From Gemmatimonadaceae bacterium (lineage in GTDB: Bacteria; Gemmatimonadota; Gemmatimonadetes; Gemmatimonadales; Gemmatimonadaceae), in contig DASUHB010000034.1 in the NCBI GenBank assembly GCA_036273715.1, positions 1 through 64,000 of the forward strand: 64,000 bases of DNA, in the 5' to 3' direction. This document shows positions 1 through 8,389 of the stretch, in pieces. A program made the position numbers and the translations under genes. Each line of letters starts with the position of its first letter. Within the stretch, counting starts at the first letter, position 1. The notes under the pieces are model-generated. The model did not search any database. It was not told the origin of the DNA and worked only from the letters and a program-made list of their open reading frames with translations.

Positions 1-3
1 CAG

Positions 4-76
4 TTGCCCCTCCTGGGCTCGAACCAGGACTCTCCTGATCCAGAGTCAGGCGTGTTGCCAGTTACACCAAGGGGCA
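4..76 (-). tRNA. tRNA-Gln (CUG)
   Basis: Read on the minus strand this is a 73-nt cloverleaf. The 7-bp acceptor stem pairs TGCCCCT with AGGGGCA, the anticodon stem is CCTGA/TCAGG around the loop CTCTGGA (anticodon CTG), and the T arm contains the usual GTTCGA. CCA is not encoded: the genomic bases after the discriminator A are CTG, so CCA must be added after transcription. It decodes CAG. Confidence 0.95.
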
Positions 77-190
77 GTGCTTTCGGTTGTCCATGCTACG
101 CAAAACGAACCGCAATCTATCCTCTCCACCCCCAACGCCTCAAGTTGCCCGACGTCGAGCCGCGAACTGCACGGTGCACCGTCGCATGAC

Positions 191-685
191 TCACCTCGCA
201 GGAATGAAGAGAAATTGCCGGGCAAGGTCGTGAAACCCGGTGCTTGAAGCGGCCGCAACGAGCAGCACCAACCGAACACTGCTCCCGAGAATCGCCCCAA
301 TCGCCGGCGGCGGCGGTCCAATGTAAAGCGAATCGTGCAAAGCCAACGTGTCACTCGGCAAATAAAGCGAGTCGCCGAGTCGCGCGTATGGAATGGAGTA
401 GACGAACTGCAGCGGGTCGTCGACCGGCTGCCCCGTGCTCCCGATGTCCTGCTCCGTCAGCGTCACGTCAAGCGAGTCCGCGCCCACCCGCAACGTGCCG
501 GCAAGCAGCTCCGGCGTGGTGGTGCCCGGAACCAACGGCTGCGGAACGCCGGCGTCATCCACCGTAGCCAGGTCGTACGTGCCGCCGAACGGACGAACGG
601 ATGTCGACCCGCTGCACCCGACGGCGACGGCCATCACGCCAACGAAGGCGAGCGATCGTGCGAAGCGTTGCATGTGCCTAACCAT
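191..685 (-). CDS. small secreted lipoprotein, unknown function
   Basis: A 164-residue protein of unknown function. The N-terminus is a lipoprotein signal: basic residues, a hydrophobic run (SLAFVGVMAVAV) and a lipobox ending GCSGS near residue 24, so it should be lipid-anchored outside the inner membrane. The rest is rich in Asp, Leu and Pro with no motif I recognise. I start at the ATG at 685; an ATG at 673 also keeps the signal, and longer in-frame starts would bury it. It stands alone, divergent from the gene at 882, with an inverted GTTAGGC pair between them. Confidence 0.7.
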   Translation of the reverse strand: MVRHMQRFARSLAFVGVMAVAVGCSGSTSVRPFGGTYDLATVDDAGVPQPLVPGTTTPELLAGTLRVGADSLDVTLTEQDIGSTGQPVDDPLQFVYSIPYARLGDSLYLPSDTLALHDSLYIGPPPPAIGAILGSSVRLVLLVAAASSTGFHDLARQFLFIPAR

Positions 686-780
686 GGAATGGGACGACCC
701 GCCGTTGGGCGCGCCCGAACGCTCAAGTATCGGCGATGTCGACACGGACGCAAGGGGGAGACAGCGGAGGCATCCACTCA

Positions 781-828
781 GTTAGGCGACCGGCGCCCGC
801 CCTCACCTGCCGCTCGACACAGCCTAAC
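781..828. repeat. inverted GTTAGGC...GCCTAAC pair in a divergent intergenic region
   Basis: GTTAGGC at 781-787 and GCCTAAC at 822-828 form an inverted pair separated by 34 bp, in the 196-bp gap between two divergent genes. It belongs to the dispersed heptamer family found across the window. It could form a 7-bp stem, but no T-tract follows. Confidence 0.5.
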
Positions 829-881
829 ATCTGCGGCGACAACCCCTTCCACCGCGCTCGCCGGCCGTCGAGATTGAGCGC

Positions 882-2168
882 GTGCCGCTCCACACCCGCT
901 CGCGCCTCGCTGCCCTGGCCGCCGTGTCCGTGCTCGCGGCCTGCCGGGCGCCTGCCGCCGCCCTCGGTGCTCCGTCCACGTCCGACGAGCTCCTCGAGTC
1001 CCTCGCCGCGCGATTCGGCCCGCACGGCCGCGACGCCCGCTTCGACGCGCTGCGCCCGCGCTTCGCCAAGTCCGCGCTCGTTCCATCCAAGCTCTTCCAT
1101 GACAACACGGCCTGGACCGCCACGAGCGGCGACACCCGCACGCTCGTGCTCGCCGGCCACGGCACGCCCAATCACTACGCACTGGTCGTGGCCGGCGACG
1201 CGCCGCCCCCCGTCGCCCCCGCCGACTATCGCCGAGTGATGCGCCTAACGCACGACGGCGGCGATGACTACGCGTGGAACGTGCGCGATGAGCTCGCCGT
1301 CGGCACCGTCACCGGCGATCAGTTGGGCGCCGCGCTCACCGCGCTCTTCGCGGCCGCCGAGCACGAACGCAATGGAGCGGACGCGCACGCGGCGATCGAC
1401 CACGACCTCCCGCGCACCACCGCGGCCCTCGGCCGCGCGGTCTCGCTCGACACCCTCCGCCTGACGCCTAACAAAGACGGCGGCGCCGACGTCCACCTCG
1501 CCGGCACCATCCACGCCGAACGCCTAACGAACACGTTTCCGCGGCTCGCGCATTATCTGTCGCACTACGTCTCGCCCACCGGCGGCGAGATCCTCGTCTT
1601 CGACGACGCCAACCGCGCATGGTGGGACGCCGCGAAACGCGGCGACGCCTGGTCGCTCGACCTCCGCGTCGCCAACGGCAACCTCGCGCCGCTCCGCGGA
1701 CCGCCCGACCGCATGCCCGACCACCTGCACGTCCGCATCGATGCCGCCACCCGCACCTTCATCTTCCGCGTCGGCCTCGCCAACCTCGTCGGCGACGTCA
1801 CCATCACCCGCGCGCCTAACGAGCACGCCTTCACCGCCACGTTCCGCAAAGAGCCGGACTGGCAGCTGCCGCCGCTCGTCGAAACCATGCTCAAGGCGCC
1901 GCTCCAACGCCCCTTCCAGGGCTCGGGCGCCAGTGTGACCTTCGACATCCGCGACGGCCAGGCCCACGAAGCGCCAACCGTCATCTTCCGCGAGTACGAC
2001 CTCACCGTCCGCGAAAGCCGCATCATGCGCTGGCTCGGAGGACTCGGCGATGCGGCAGTCGAAGACTTTCGGACCGGCGCCGAAACGGAGTTCGACCAGT
2101 TCGCAGGCGAGACGTTGTCCGCACTGCGCGACGATGTCGCACAGCTCACCCAGACCGCCGGACAATAA
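882..2168 (+). CDS. secreted protein of unknown function (probable lipoprotein)
   Basis: A 428-residue protein starting at GTG. The N-terminus (RLAALAAVSVLAACRAP) is a lipoprotein-type signal with a lipobox Cys near residue 21. The mature part has no motif I recognise. It contains several aromatic and Asp patches, for example HYLSHYVSPTGG and FDDANRAWWDAAKRGDAW, suggesting a folded periplasmic domain rather than a repeat protein. It contains four copies of the GCCTAAC heptamer in 1.3 kb. The stop codon lies directly against a leftward terminator hairpin. Codon use is typical of the window, so it is a genuine gene, but I assign no function. Confidence 0.7.
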   Translation: MPLHTRSRLAALAAVSVLAACRAPAAALGAPSTSDELLESLAARFGPHGRDARFDALRPRFAKSALVPSKLFHDNTAWTATSGDTRTLVLAGHGTPNHYALVVAGDAPPPVAPADYRRVMRLTHDGGDDYAWNVRDELAVGTVTGDQLGAALTALFAAAEHERNGADAHAAIDHDLPRTTAALGRAVSLDTLRLTPNKDGGADVHLAGTIHAERLTNTFPRLAHYLSHYVSPTGGEILVFDDANRAWWDAAKRGDAWSLDLRVANGNLAPLRGPPDRMPDHLHVRIDAATRTFIFRVGLANLVGDVTITRAPNEHAFTATFRKEPDWQLPPLVETMLKAPLQRPFQGSGASVTFDIRDGQAHEAPTVIFREYDLTVRESRIMRWLGGLGDAAVEDFRTGAETEFDQFAGETLSALRDDVAQLTQTAGQ

Positions 2169-2172
2169 AAAA

Positions 2173-2198
2173 GAGCGCCGCGGACCACCGCTGCGCTC
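2173..2198 (-). terminator. Rho-independent terminator reading leftward
   Basis: GAGCGC (2173-2178) pairs with GCGCTC (2193-2198) and GCGG (2180-2183) with CCGC (2188-2191) around an ACCA loop, with one mismatch. On the minus strand the stem is followed by TTTTTTATT. It therefore terminates leftward transcription, most likely the transcript of tRNA-Ala 200 nt upstream. The plus-strand gene ending at 2168 gets no T-tract from it. Confidence 0.75.
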
Positions 2199-2252
2199 AG
2201 CCCATTCGTTCTTCGTACCCCGATCAAATCCGCGAGGGGGATGCCACGCTCA

Positions 2253-2353
2253 CCGTCATTGGAACTCTCCGTCCTACCGAACAGTGGCGGGCGATGGGAC
2301 CCCTTCGCAGAAGCGGGTGACACCTCCGTCATTGGAACTCTCTGTCCTACCGA
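2253..2353. repeat. 28-bp direct repeat downstream of tRNA-Ala
   Basis: Two near-identical 28-bp units, 2253-2280 and 2326-2353, begin CCGTCATTGGAACTCT and end GTCCTACCGA with one mismatch, at a period of 73 bp. They lie between tRNA-Ala and the leftward terminator at 2173-2198, so they are probably in the 3' part of the same minus-strand transcript. No open reading frame there looks coding. They may be part of a structured RNA. Confidence 0.7.
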
Positions 2354-2410
2354 TCGAAGGCGCACGCCGCAGAACGTTGGCTCCCGGCTATCCTGGCAGC
2401 CGGCGTGCCA

Positions 2411-2483
2411 TGGAGCTGAGGGGGATCGAACCCCTGACCTCTGCAGTGCGATTGCAGCGCTCTCCCAGCTGAGCTACAGCCCC
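2411..2483 (-). tRNA. tRNA-Ala (CGC)
   Basis: A 73-nt cloverleaf on the minus strand. The acceptor stem is GGGGCTG/CAGCTCC with one G-U pair, the D arm contains TAGCTCAGCTGGGAGAGC, the anticodon stem is CTGCA/TGCAG around ATCGCAC (anticodon CGC), and the T arm is AGGGGTTCGATCCCCCT. CCA is not encoded. It decodes GCG, a common codon in this G+C-rich sequence. About 210 nt of non-coding sequence and a terminator follow it. Confidence 0.95.
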
Positions 2484-2542
2484 GTCAACCACTTGCAGCG
2501 ATCGGGTCGTTTTGTGCTCCCGCTCGCCCCGCTCGTCAAAAA

Positions 2543-2559
2543 CCCCGCCAGTGGCGGGG
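2543..2559 (-). terminator. orphan Rho-independent terminator reading leftward
   Basis: CCCCGCC (2543-2549) and GGCGGGG (2553-2559) form a perfect 7-bp stem with a 3-nt loop. On the minus strand TTTTTGACG follows directly. It sits upstream of tRNA-Ala, and no minus-strand gene lies between it and the plus-strand gene at 2715. It either shields the tRNA from antisense transcription or ends an unrecognised RNA of about 150 nt from 2560-2700. Confidence 0.7.
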
Positions 2560-2714
2560 CCGCAACAAGCTGCAGAATGCTACTCGCTTCGCTGGGGCCG
2601 GTCAAGCTTGGCTACGCTGCGTCAATGCTAGGACGCACTGTCTTACCAACCGTCACGATCCTCGGCTTCCCCTTCCTTCTTTACTCGTTGTTGTCTTACA
2701 CATAGCATGCCAAA

Positions 2715-3674
2715 ATGTTCAAAGACCTGCGCCCAACAGAGATTTTCGCCGCGGCCCATCGCATTCGCGACGTCGTCCGCCATACGCCACTGCGCCTCTC
2801 GCTCTCACTAAGCGAACGCGCGAAGCGCGACATCTACCTCAAGCTCGAATGCACCCAGATCACCGGGTCGTTCAAGCTCCGCGGCGCATTCAACACCGTC
2901 GCGACACTCCCGCCCGAAGTTCGCGCGCGCGGCATCGTCGCGTCTTCTGCCGGCAACCACGGATTGGGCGTCGCCTGGAGCGCAAATCATTTCCACGCGC
3001 CGGCAACCATTTTCATTCCCCGCACCGCTCCCAAGGTCAAACGCGACGGCATCGAAGCACTCGGCGCCGCCGTCAACGCCGACGCGCAACATTATGATGC
3101 CGCCATGGCCCGCGCGATGACGTTCGCCCGCGACCGCGACGCTACGTTCATTCACCCGTGCACCGGCGACGCACTCATCGCCGGACAAGGGACCGTCGCC
3201 CTCGAAATCCTGGAGGAACTGCCCACCCTCGCAACCATCGTTACGCCCGTCGGCGGCGCCGGACTGCTCGGCGGCTGCGGAGTGCTGTTGCGGCACGTCG
3301 CACCCGAAACACACATCGTCGGTGCCCAAAGCGTGAATACTGCAGCCATGGCGCGCTCGCTGTCGGCGTCATCGCTCGTCCCAATACCGTCGGTGCCGAC
3401 GCTGGCCGATGGTCTCGCCGGCGACATCGATGATCTCGCCTTCGACATCGGACGCCACACGCTCGACGACATCGTCACCGTCGATGAGTCCAGCATCGCA
3501 AACGCGATCGCCATCCTGGCGCGAGACGAGGCGCTCACCGTCGAAGGCGCGGGCGCCGTCGGCGTCGCCGCCATTCTCGAGGGACACGCGCCAGACTGGC
3601 CCAGTCCCGTCGCCATCGTCGTCAGCGGCGGCAACATCGACCGAGACCGACTGGACGCCATCGTCGCCGGCTGA
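2715..3674 (+). CDS. threonine dehydratase / serine racemase-like PLP enzyme
   Basis: A fold-type II PLP enzyme of 319 residues. It probably deaminates L-threonine to 2-oxobutyrate or acts on serine (dehydratase or racemase). Lys54 in GSFKLRGAFN is the Schiff-base lysine, SSAGNHGLG (77-85) is the substrate-binding loop, and GGAGLLGG (180-187) is the PLP phosphate loop. It ends without the C-terminal ACT domains of biosynthetic IlvA, so it is the short, catabolic or racemase type. Sequence alone does not separate these activities. RNase Z follows 45 bp downstream in the same direction. Confidence 0.88.
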   Translation: MFKDLRPTEIFAAAHRIRDVVRHTPLRLSLSLSERAKRDIYLKLECTQITGSFKLRGAFNTVATLPPEVRARGIVASSAGNHGLGVAWSANHFHAPATIFIPRTAPKVKRDGIEALGAAVNADAQHYDAAMARAMTFARDRDATFIHPCTGDALIAGQGTVALEILEELPTLATIVTPVGGAGLLGGCGVLLRHVAPETHIVGAQSVNTAAMARSLSASSLVPIPSVPTLADGLAGDIDDLAFDIGRHTLDDIVTVDESSIANAIAILARDEALTVEGAGAVGVAAILEGHAPDWPSPVAIVVSGGNIDRDRLDAIVAG

Positions 3675-3719
3675 CCCAGCCGAAGAGTCCGCGCCTACTA
3701 TATTCCGCGACGATCTCAC

Positions 3720-4661
3720 ATGTCGCTCTCAGTCCGATTCCTCGGCACGTCCGCAGCCCGTCCAACGGTGGAGCGCGGCGTTTCGTCGCTCGCAATCATC
3801 CGCGAGGGCGAAACGCTGCTGTTCGACTGCGGCGAAGGCACGCAGCGACAGATGATGCGGTACGGCATCTCGTTCGCGCTGTCCGACATCTTCTTCACCC
3901 ACTTCCACGGCGATCACCTCATCGGGATCGTCGGGCTGTTTCGCACCCTCGCACTCCAGGGACGCGAGACCCCGTTCCGGCTCTGGGGCCCGCGGGGCGC
4001 CGCACGCGTGCTGCGCGCCGCCGCGCATTTCGGCGTCGATCGGATCGGATTCCCCGTCGAGATCACCGAGCTCGAGCCCGGCAACAGCGTCGCGCGCGAC
4101 GGCTACGCGATTTCCGCCGTGCCGGTGGACCACCGCGGCGCGACGGCCCTCGCCTACGTCCTCACCGAAGAGGAGCGCCGAGGACGGTTCAATCCGGAGC
4201 TGGCGCGTTCGTTAGGCATACCCGAGGGCCCGCTGTGGGGCCGCCTCCATCACGGGCAGGCCGTGACGCTGGACGACGGGCGCGAGGTGTCGCCGTCGGC
4301 GCTGGTCGGACCCACCCGCCCCGGACGCCGCGTGGCGCTCTCCGGCGACACCAGGCCTAACGAGCGGTTAGGCGAGGCCGCGGCCGGCGCCGACCTGCTG
4401 ATCCACGAGGCCACCTTCGGCGACGAGGAAGCCGAGCGCGCCGTGGAGACCGGGCATTCCACGGCGCGCGAAGCCGCGGAGCTCGCCGCGCGCGCCGGCG
4501 TCAAACGCCTCGTGCTCACGCATTTCTCGGCGCGCTACTCGCGCGATACCGCTGCGCTGGTGCGGGAAGCCCGCGAACGATTCCCCGACGCAATCGCGGC
4601 GCGTGACGGGATGGAGGTCGAGATCCCGTACGCGCCGGATGCGGAGCAGGGCGCAGCGTGA
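3720..4661 (+). CDS. rnz: ribonuclease Z
   Basis: A metallo-beta-lactamase-fold endonuclease of 313 residues, the usual length of short-form RNase Z. It removes 3' trailers from tRNA precursors, which fits the tRNAs here that lack an encoded CCA. The N-terminus RFLGTSAARPT and FDCGEGTQRQ are family hallmarks. The zinc motif HFHGDH has His61, His63, Asp65 and His66, and the C-terminal LTHFSARY supplies a late His. A GCCTAAC/GTTAGGC inverted pair with a 5-nt spacer lies inside the gene at 4355-4373. Confidence 0.95.
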   Translation: MSLSVRFLGTSAARPTVERGVSSLAIIREGETLLFDCGEGTQRQMMRYGISFALSDIFFTHFHGDHLIGIVGLFRTLALQGRETPFRLWGPRGAARVLRAAAHFGVDRIGFPVEITELEPGNSVARDGYAISAVPVDHRGATALAYVLTEEERRGRFNPELARSLGIPEGPLWGRLHHGQAVTLDDGREVSPSALVGPTRPGRRVALSGDTRPNERLGEAAAGADLLIHEATFGDEEAERAVETGHSTAREAAELAARAGVKRLVLTHFSARYSRDTAALVREARERFPDAIAARDGMEVEIPYAPDAEQGAA

Positions 4662-4685
4662 CGACGCACGCCGCGCCCGCCTGAC

Positions 4686-5054
4686 TCACGTCCCCGTCGG
4701 CGCGGGCGCCCCGGCGCTCACCGAATCCACCGAGTCCACCGTCACCACCGGGCCGAGCTTGCAGAAGGTGCCGCCGCCACCCGCGAGCGGCGTGATGATC
4801 AGCTTCGCGCTCGCGTTGTCCACCAGCAGGTCGTTAGGCACCTGCGCCGGCTGCAACTCGTAGTCTTTGCCCTTCGTCGACGTGAACTTCCAGCACGTCG
4901 AACTGTCGGCCGCCGTCACCATGTGCACGGTGCCGTGCACGATGAGCTCGCCCGGCTTCGGCCCTTTTTCTTCTCCGCTGCTGCATGCCGCCAGCGCGAA
5001 GAGAACGAGAGTGACTGCAGAACCGGCCCGCACCCGTCGAGCAACGTCAGTCAT
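4686..5054 (-). CDS. small lipoprotein with two mature cysteines, unknown function
   Basis: A 122-residue protein from the ATG at 5054; longer starts would place residues before an obvious signal. The signal (SAVTLVLFALAACSSGEE) has lipobox LAAC, so it is predicted to be lipid-anchored. The mature domain is about 100 residues with two further cysteines (SSTCWKF and GTFCKLG) that may form a disulfide, and it reads as a small beta-rich domain. It is convergent with rnz, leaving only a 24-bp gap. I do not recognise the family. Confidence 0.75.
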   Translation of the reverse strand: MTDVARRVRAGSAVTLVLFALAACSSGEEKGPKPGELIVHGTVHMVTAADSSTCWKFTSTKGKDYELQPAQVPNDLLVDNASAKLIITPLAGGGGTFCKLGPVVTVDSVDSVSAGAPAPTGT

Positions 5055-5221
5055 TGGATGACCCTCGTTGAAGTGGAAACGCCAACTCCAGCCGACTGCA
5101 TCGTCGCACTCGTACGCAAGCCCACATTGGAGCCCCGTCGCGCGCGGCGCAACCCGCGGTGGCGTCGAGCGTAAAACGTACGGCATGTCCCGGCGGACGC
5201 AACCAGCCGGGTAGACAGGTA

Positions 5222-5539
5222 TCAGACCGCGAACTGCGTCACCGGAATACCGAGCGGATTCGACGCCGCGGCGATCAACATGGACTTGCGAAAGAGCAGC
5301 GCCACCTGGCCGTCGGTCAACCCGCGCAAAATTTCCGACCCATCCAGATGCGAGGTCACGCTGCGCGCCTCCGGACTGTCCGAGTTGAACCACGCGTAAC
5401 GGTCCTCCCGTGAGTTCGGAGCGCCAATCTTCCGGAACAGAACCATTGCATTGCTCGAACCAGCGAGCCTGACTTCGACCCTCCAGCTGCGCGCCTCTAC
5501 GTCGGTGAACGTGCGTTCGAATTTGCGTTTCTTGGCCAT
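5222..5539 (-). CDS. small basic cytosolic protein, unknown function
   Basis: A 105-residue protein with a very basic start (MAKKRKFERTF), no signal peptide and no membrane segment. Alternating charged and hydrophobic residues (SWRVEVRLAG, VLFRKIGAP) suggest a small alpha/beta domain. It starts 6 bp after the DUF2203 gene ends, on the same strand, so the two are probably co-transcribed. No homology is recognised. Codon use is like its neighbours, which supports a real gene. Confidence 0.65.
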   Translation of the reverse strand: MAKKRKFERTFTDVEARSWRVEVRLAGSSNAMVLFRKIGAPNSREDRYAWFNSDSPEARSVTSHLDGSEILRGLTDGQVALLFRKSMLIAAASNPLGIPVTQFAV

Positions 5540-5545
5540 TTCTGG

Positions 5546-5965
5546 TTATGCAATCGGTTGGACGGCAAGCGGTTGACGGCCGGTGAAGCCTGCGTCGATC
5601 TCGTGCCAATGATCCACCGCAGGCTCTCCCAAGCGCCAACACAGGTAGACGGGCCGCCCGTCCATCTCCGCGGGAAAATCGACGAGGCCGGCATCGAGGG
5701 GCGTCTTGTATTCGGCGCCCAGCGCCTGGATCTCGCGGATGCACCCCTCGATCTCGGCGGCCAGGTCCTGCGTGTCACGCTCCAACACGGCGAGTCGCGG
5801 GTCGGGATCGTCGGCCCGCGAGGTCGCCGCGGCAAGCTCCAACTCGGCCACCCGCTCGCGCCACTTCGCATATAGGCGCACGATGTCGCGCACGATACGG
5901 CTGACCAACGGAAGGGTCCGCGTGGCCTGATCGGCGGTGAATGGCGGGGGCTTCATCGCACTCAT
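5546..5965 (-). CDS. DUF2203 family protein
   Basis: About 139 residues. It begins with the DUF2203 signature (FTADQATRTLPLVSRIV), has a helical middle likely to form a coiled coil, and ends with the conserved GLVDFPAEMDGRPVYLCWRLGEPAVDHWHEIDAGF block, of which LCWRLGE and HWHEIDAG are the strongest hallmarks. The family is small, cytosolic and of unknown biochemical role. Starts at 5965 (MSAMKPPP) or 5956 (MKPPP) are both plausible. It is the first gene of a probable two-gene unit with the small basic protein 6 bp downstream. Confidence 0.85.
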   Translation of the reverse strand: MSAMKPPPFTADQATRTLPLVSRIVRDIVRLYAKWRERVAELELAAATSRADDPDPRLAVLERDTQDLAAEIEGCIREIQALGAEYKTPLDAGLVDFPAEMDGRPVYLCWRLGEPAVDHWHEIDAGFTGRQPLAVQPIA

Positions 5966-6011
5966 CTTGCGCGTCCGGCCGGGCGGCCGCAAGCGGCGGC
6001 GCGGCGCACCG

Positions 6012-6473
6012 TCACATGTCGCGCATGTCGATGCAGGCCACGATGCGCATCACGCGCCGCGCGTGCTCGGGGAAAAACGCGTGCAGCTGCTTCGACGACA
6101 TGTTAGGCATGCGCGCCAGATCGTTGCGCACCGAATCGATCACCGTCAGCCAGTCGGGGTCGATCTTGACGTGCATGGCGCGCATCTTCGCGTCGTTTCG
6201 CGTGAGAAACTCGCTCACCAGTTGCTCGTGCGCCGGCAGCATGTGCCGTTGGGCATCGCCCGATGCGGACGACATGCTGTCGAGATCCGCAGTGACCGAG
6301 TCGATACTGTGTTTGATCGCCTCCATCTGCACGCTGTCCGCGGCACTCGTGAAGCGCGAATGTGGACGCGCTGTCATTGCGGCGCTCACCGGGCTCGCCT
6401 GGCCGCGTTCACATCCAATCGATGCAGCAATCACCATCCCGCATACCGCGAACACAAACGCTCGATTCGCCAT
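6012..6473 (-). CDS. secreted lipoprotein, unknown function
   Basis: A 153-residue protein. The signal MANRAFVFAVCGMVIAASIGC ends in a lipobox (SIGC), predicting lipid anchoring. The mature part is helical with regularly spaced charged residues, several Met/His positions (AQRHMLPAHEQ, ACIDMRDM) and a short PNMSSKQLH segment. No family is recognised. Met and His enrichment could reflect metal handling, but that is speculation. It lies 80 bp downstream of the lipoprotein-thioesterase gene on the same strand. Confidence 0.7.
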   Translation of the reverse strand: MANRAFVFAVCGMVIAASIGCERGQASPVSAAMTARPHSRFTSAADSVQMEAIKHSIDSVTADLDSMSSASGDAQRHMLPAHEQLVSEFLTRNDAKMRAMHVKIDPDWLTVIDSVRNDLARMPNMSSKQLHAFFPEHARRVMRIVACIDMRDM

Positions 6474-6552
6474 GGCACCAATCTCCTCGGCGCGCGGCGT
6501 CGGCTTGGTGCGTCGCGCTACCAGTCTCCTGTGACTGTCATCTGCTCACCCG

Positions 6553-8274
6553 TCATCCCGCGCCGCCGCCGCTTCCACGGCCTGTCTCTTCCGCGGCCCG
6601 TTCCTCGAGGCGGCGACGACGACGCTCCATCGCCGCTGCGTACCGACGGCGTTCGACTTCGGTCTCCGGAATCACCTGCGGGACTTCTACCGGTTTCCCG
6701 TTTCGGTCGATGGCTACAAACGTGACGTAGCACGAGTTGGTGTGACGTCGTACGCCCGAAACCATGTTCTCCGCCTCGACCTGCACGCCGACTTCCATGG
6801 ATGTCCGGCCGGCGTAGTTCACGCTGGCCTTCATCACCACGAGGTCGCCCACGTGGATGGGCTCTCGGAAGTCGACGCGATCGACGGACACCGTGACGCA
6901 ATTCCCGCGCGCGTGGCGAATGGCAGCCACGGCCGCAGCCTTGTCCATCATGGACAGAATGACACCTCCGAACACGTGCCCGAGCACGTTCGCGTGCTGC
7001 GGCATCATGATCTCGGAGGTCTCGTGCTGCGACGCGCGCACTGGACGACCGTCTCGAGAAGCGGTGTGCGCAATCGGAGTCCCCTGGGACTCGGGCGGAA
7101 CTTTGGTCATCGCGGTTCGGGCCTCGTCAGAGTAGAGGGCAGCTTCATCGAAAGCGCGGGCGAGCGCCCGTAAAGTTGTGGTGTCGGTGGTCGGCTTGTT
7201 CAGCCAGTACAAACGTTGAACAGATCCTTCGACTTCTCCGGCGTTCCAGACGTGTCGCGCGCTGTCTATCAATTCGACCTGCGCCGAGTCGCCTCCGGCA
7301 ACCGCGCGGGCAACGACTTGGAGGTGTCCGCTTTTCCATCGTTCGCTGGACGAGTCGCTGCTGTCGGGCAGGCCGGCGTCCTTCACGTTCCACCACGCGG
7401 GCGACACGGTCGCAATCGTCGGCAGCTGGAGCGTGAGGCCGCCGCCGCGGCTCCCTTTGCCGGGCGATACGAACTCGATCGCCGGTTTGCCGGCGCGCTG
7501 AACCAGATTGTAGCTGCCGCTGTCGAAGGCGAAGTCGCCGATGGCGTCGGCGGCTCGACGAGCGCGCGCATCGCGCGACGCGAGGACCGAGTCCAGCGCC
7601 TGGCCGAACAGGACGCGTCCCTTGGAGATGAGTGTACGCGCCGTCGTGTCGCCGAAAAGATCGCGGACACTCACGTCGCGTGCGCGGCGCAGGTCGAGCA
7701 CTCCGCGTCGAGCGATGTGCCACTCGTCGCCGGCATCGAGTGTGAGGTCGGCGCGGTATTCGTACGACACGTACGGTCCGAACTGGTCGAGCAGATCGAG
7801 CTCGCTGGTCGCTGAGACGCGCGGATCGTCGTCATCCGAATCGTCGTTGGGATCGAGGGGGTGGTCGTCGGGATGGGTGCGTGCGTACCAGTGCTCGATG
7901 CCTTCGATCGTCGTGTCGCGGAACACGAGCGACGAGTCGCCGCTCAGAATGTCTCGTCGCCACACCTGCTGGCCGACGATTTCGGCGTCGGTGTAGGAGC
8001 GGTCATCGTCGGCGACGTACACCTCGTAGTATTTGCCGCCGTAGCGTGCCAACTGGATGGGCGACCCGCGTGCGTGGATGCCTTGCGGTCCCGAGTGGAT
8101 CCAGAACGTCGAGTCGGCGGTGAAGAGGAGGAAGTCGGCCGTCGGCGGGTTTGGTTTCGGGCGATGACATGCCGTCGCGATCGCGCACGCCAGTCCGGCA
8201 ACGAAAACGGAGGTGACGCGGACGCGGGTGCGCGGCCGGAGCCGGCGAGTGGTTGGACAGAGTGGTACGGTCAT
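6553..8274 (-). CDS. lipoprotein-like domain fused in frame to an acyl-CoA thioesterase (hotdog) domain
   Basis: One uninterrupted frame of 573 residues holds two unlike parts. Residues 1-390 start with a lipoprotein signal (GLACAIATAC) and form an unknown Asp/Ser-rich extracytoplasmic domain. Roughly the last 180 residues are a YciA-like hotdog acyl-CoA thioesterase: NVLGHVFGGVILSMMDKAA carries the catalytic-helix pattern, followed by FREPIHVGDLV and the strand NSCYVTFVAID. These thioesterases hydrolyse acyl-CoA in the cytosol, so attachment to an exported lipoprotein is topologically odd. An internal ATG at 7110 (MTKVPPESQG) would give a 185-residue stand-alone thioesterase. Possible explanations are two abutting genes that lost a stop codon, a sequencing error, or a real fusion. 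Confidence 0.75.
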   Translation of the reverse strand: MTVPLCPTTRRLRPRTRVRVTSVFVAGLACAIATACHRPKPNPPTADFLLFTADSTFWIHSGPQGIHARGSPIQLARYGGKYYEVYVADDDRSYTDAEIVGQQVWRRDILSGDSSLVFRDTTIEGIEHWYARTHPDDHPLDPNDDSDDDDPRVSATSELDLLDQFGPYVSYEYRADLTLDAGDEWHIARRGVLDLRRARDVSVRDLFGDTTARTLISKGRVLFGQALDSVLASRDARARRAADAIGDFAFDSGSYNLVQRAGKPAIEFVSPGKGSRGGGLTLQLPTIATVSPAWWNVKDAGLPDSSDSSSERWKSGHLQVVARAVAGGDSAQVELIDSARHVWNAGEVEGSVQRLYWLNKPTTDTTTLRALARAFDEAALYSDEARTAMTKVPPESQGTPIAHTASRDGRPVRASQHETSEIMMPQHANVLGHVFGGVILSMMDKAAAVAAIRHARGNCVTVSVDRVDFREPIHVGDLVVMKASVNYAGRTSMEVGVQVEAENMVSGVRRHTNSCYVTFVAIDRNGKPVEVPQVIPETEVERRRYAAAMERRRRRLEERAAEETGRGSGGGAG

Positions 8275-8389
8275 GCAGCGTGCATGCAAATATAGCGTGT
8301 GACGGGAGCGGGCCGGGCGTCGTACATTGTGCAGATGCGGCGGGCAAGGCCGCTACTCTCCATTCGGTCGTGCGGAGCACCGATCATCC

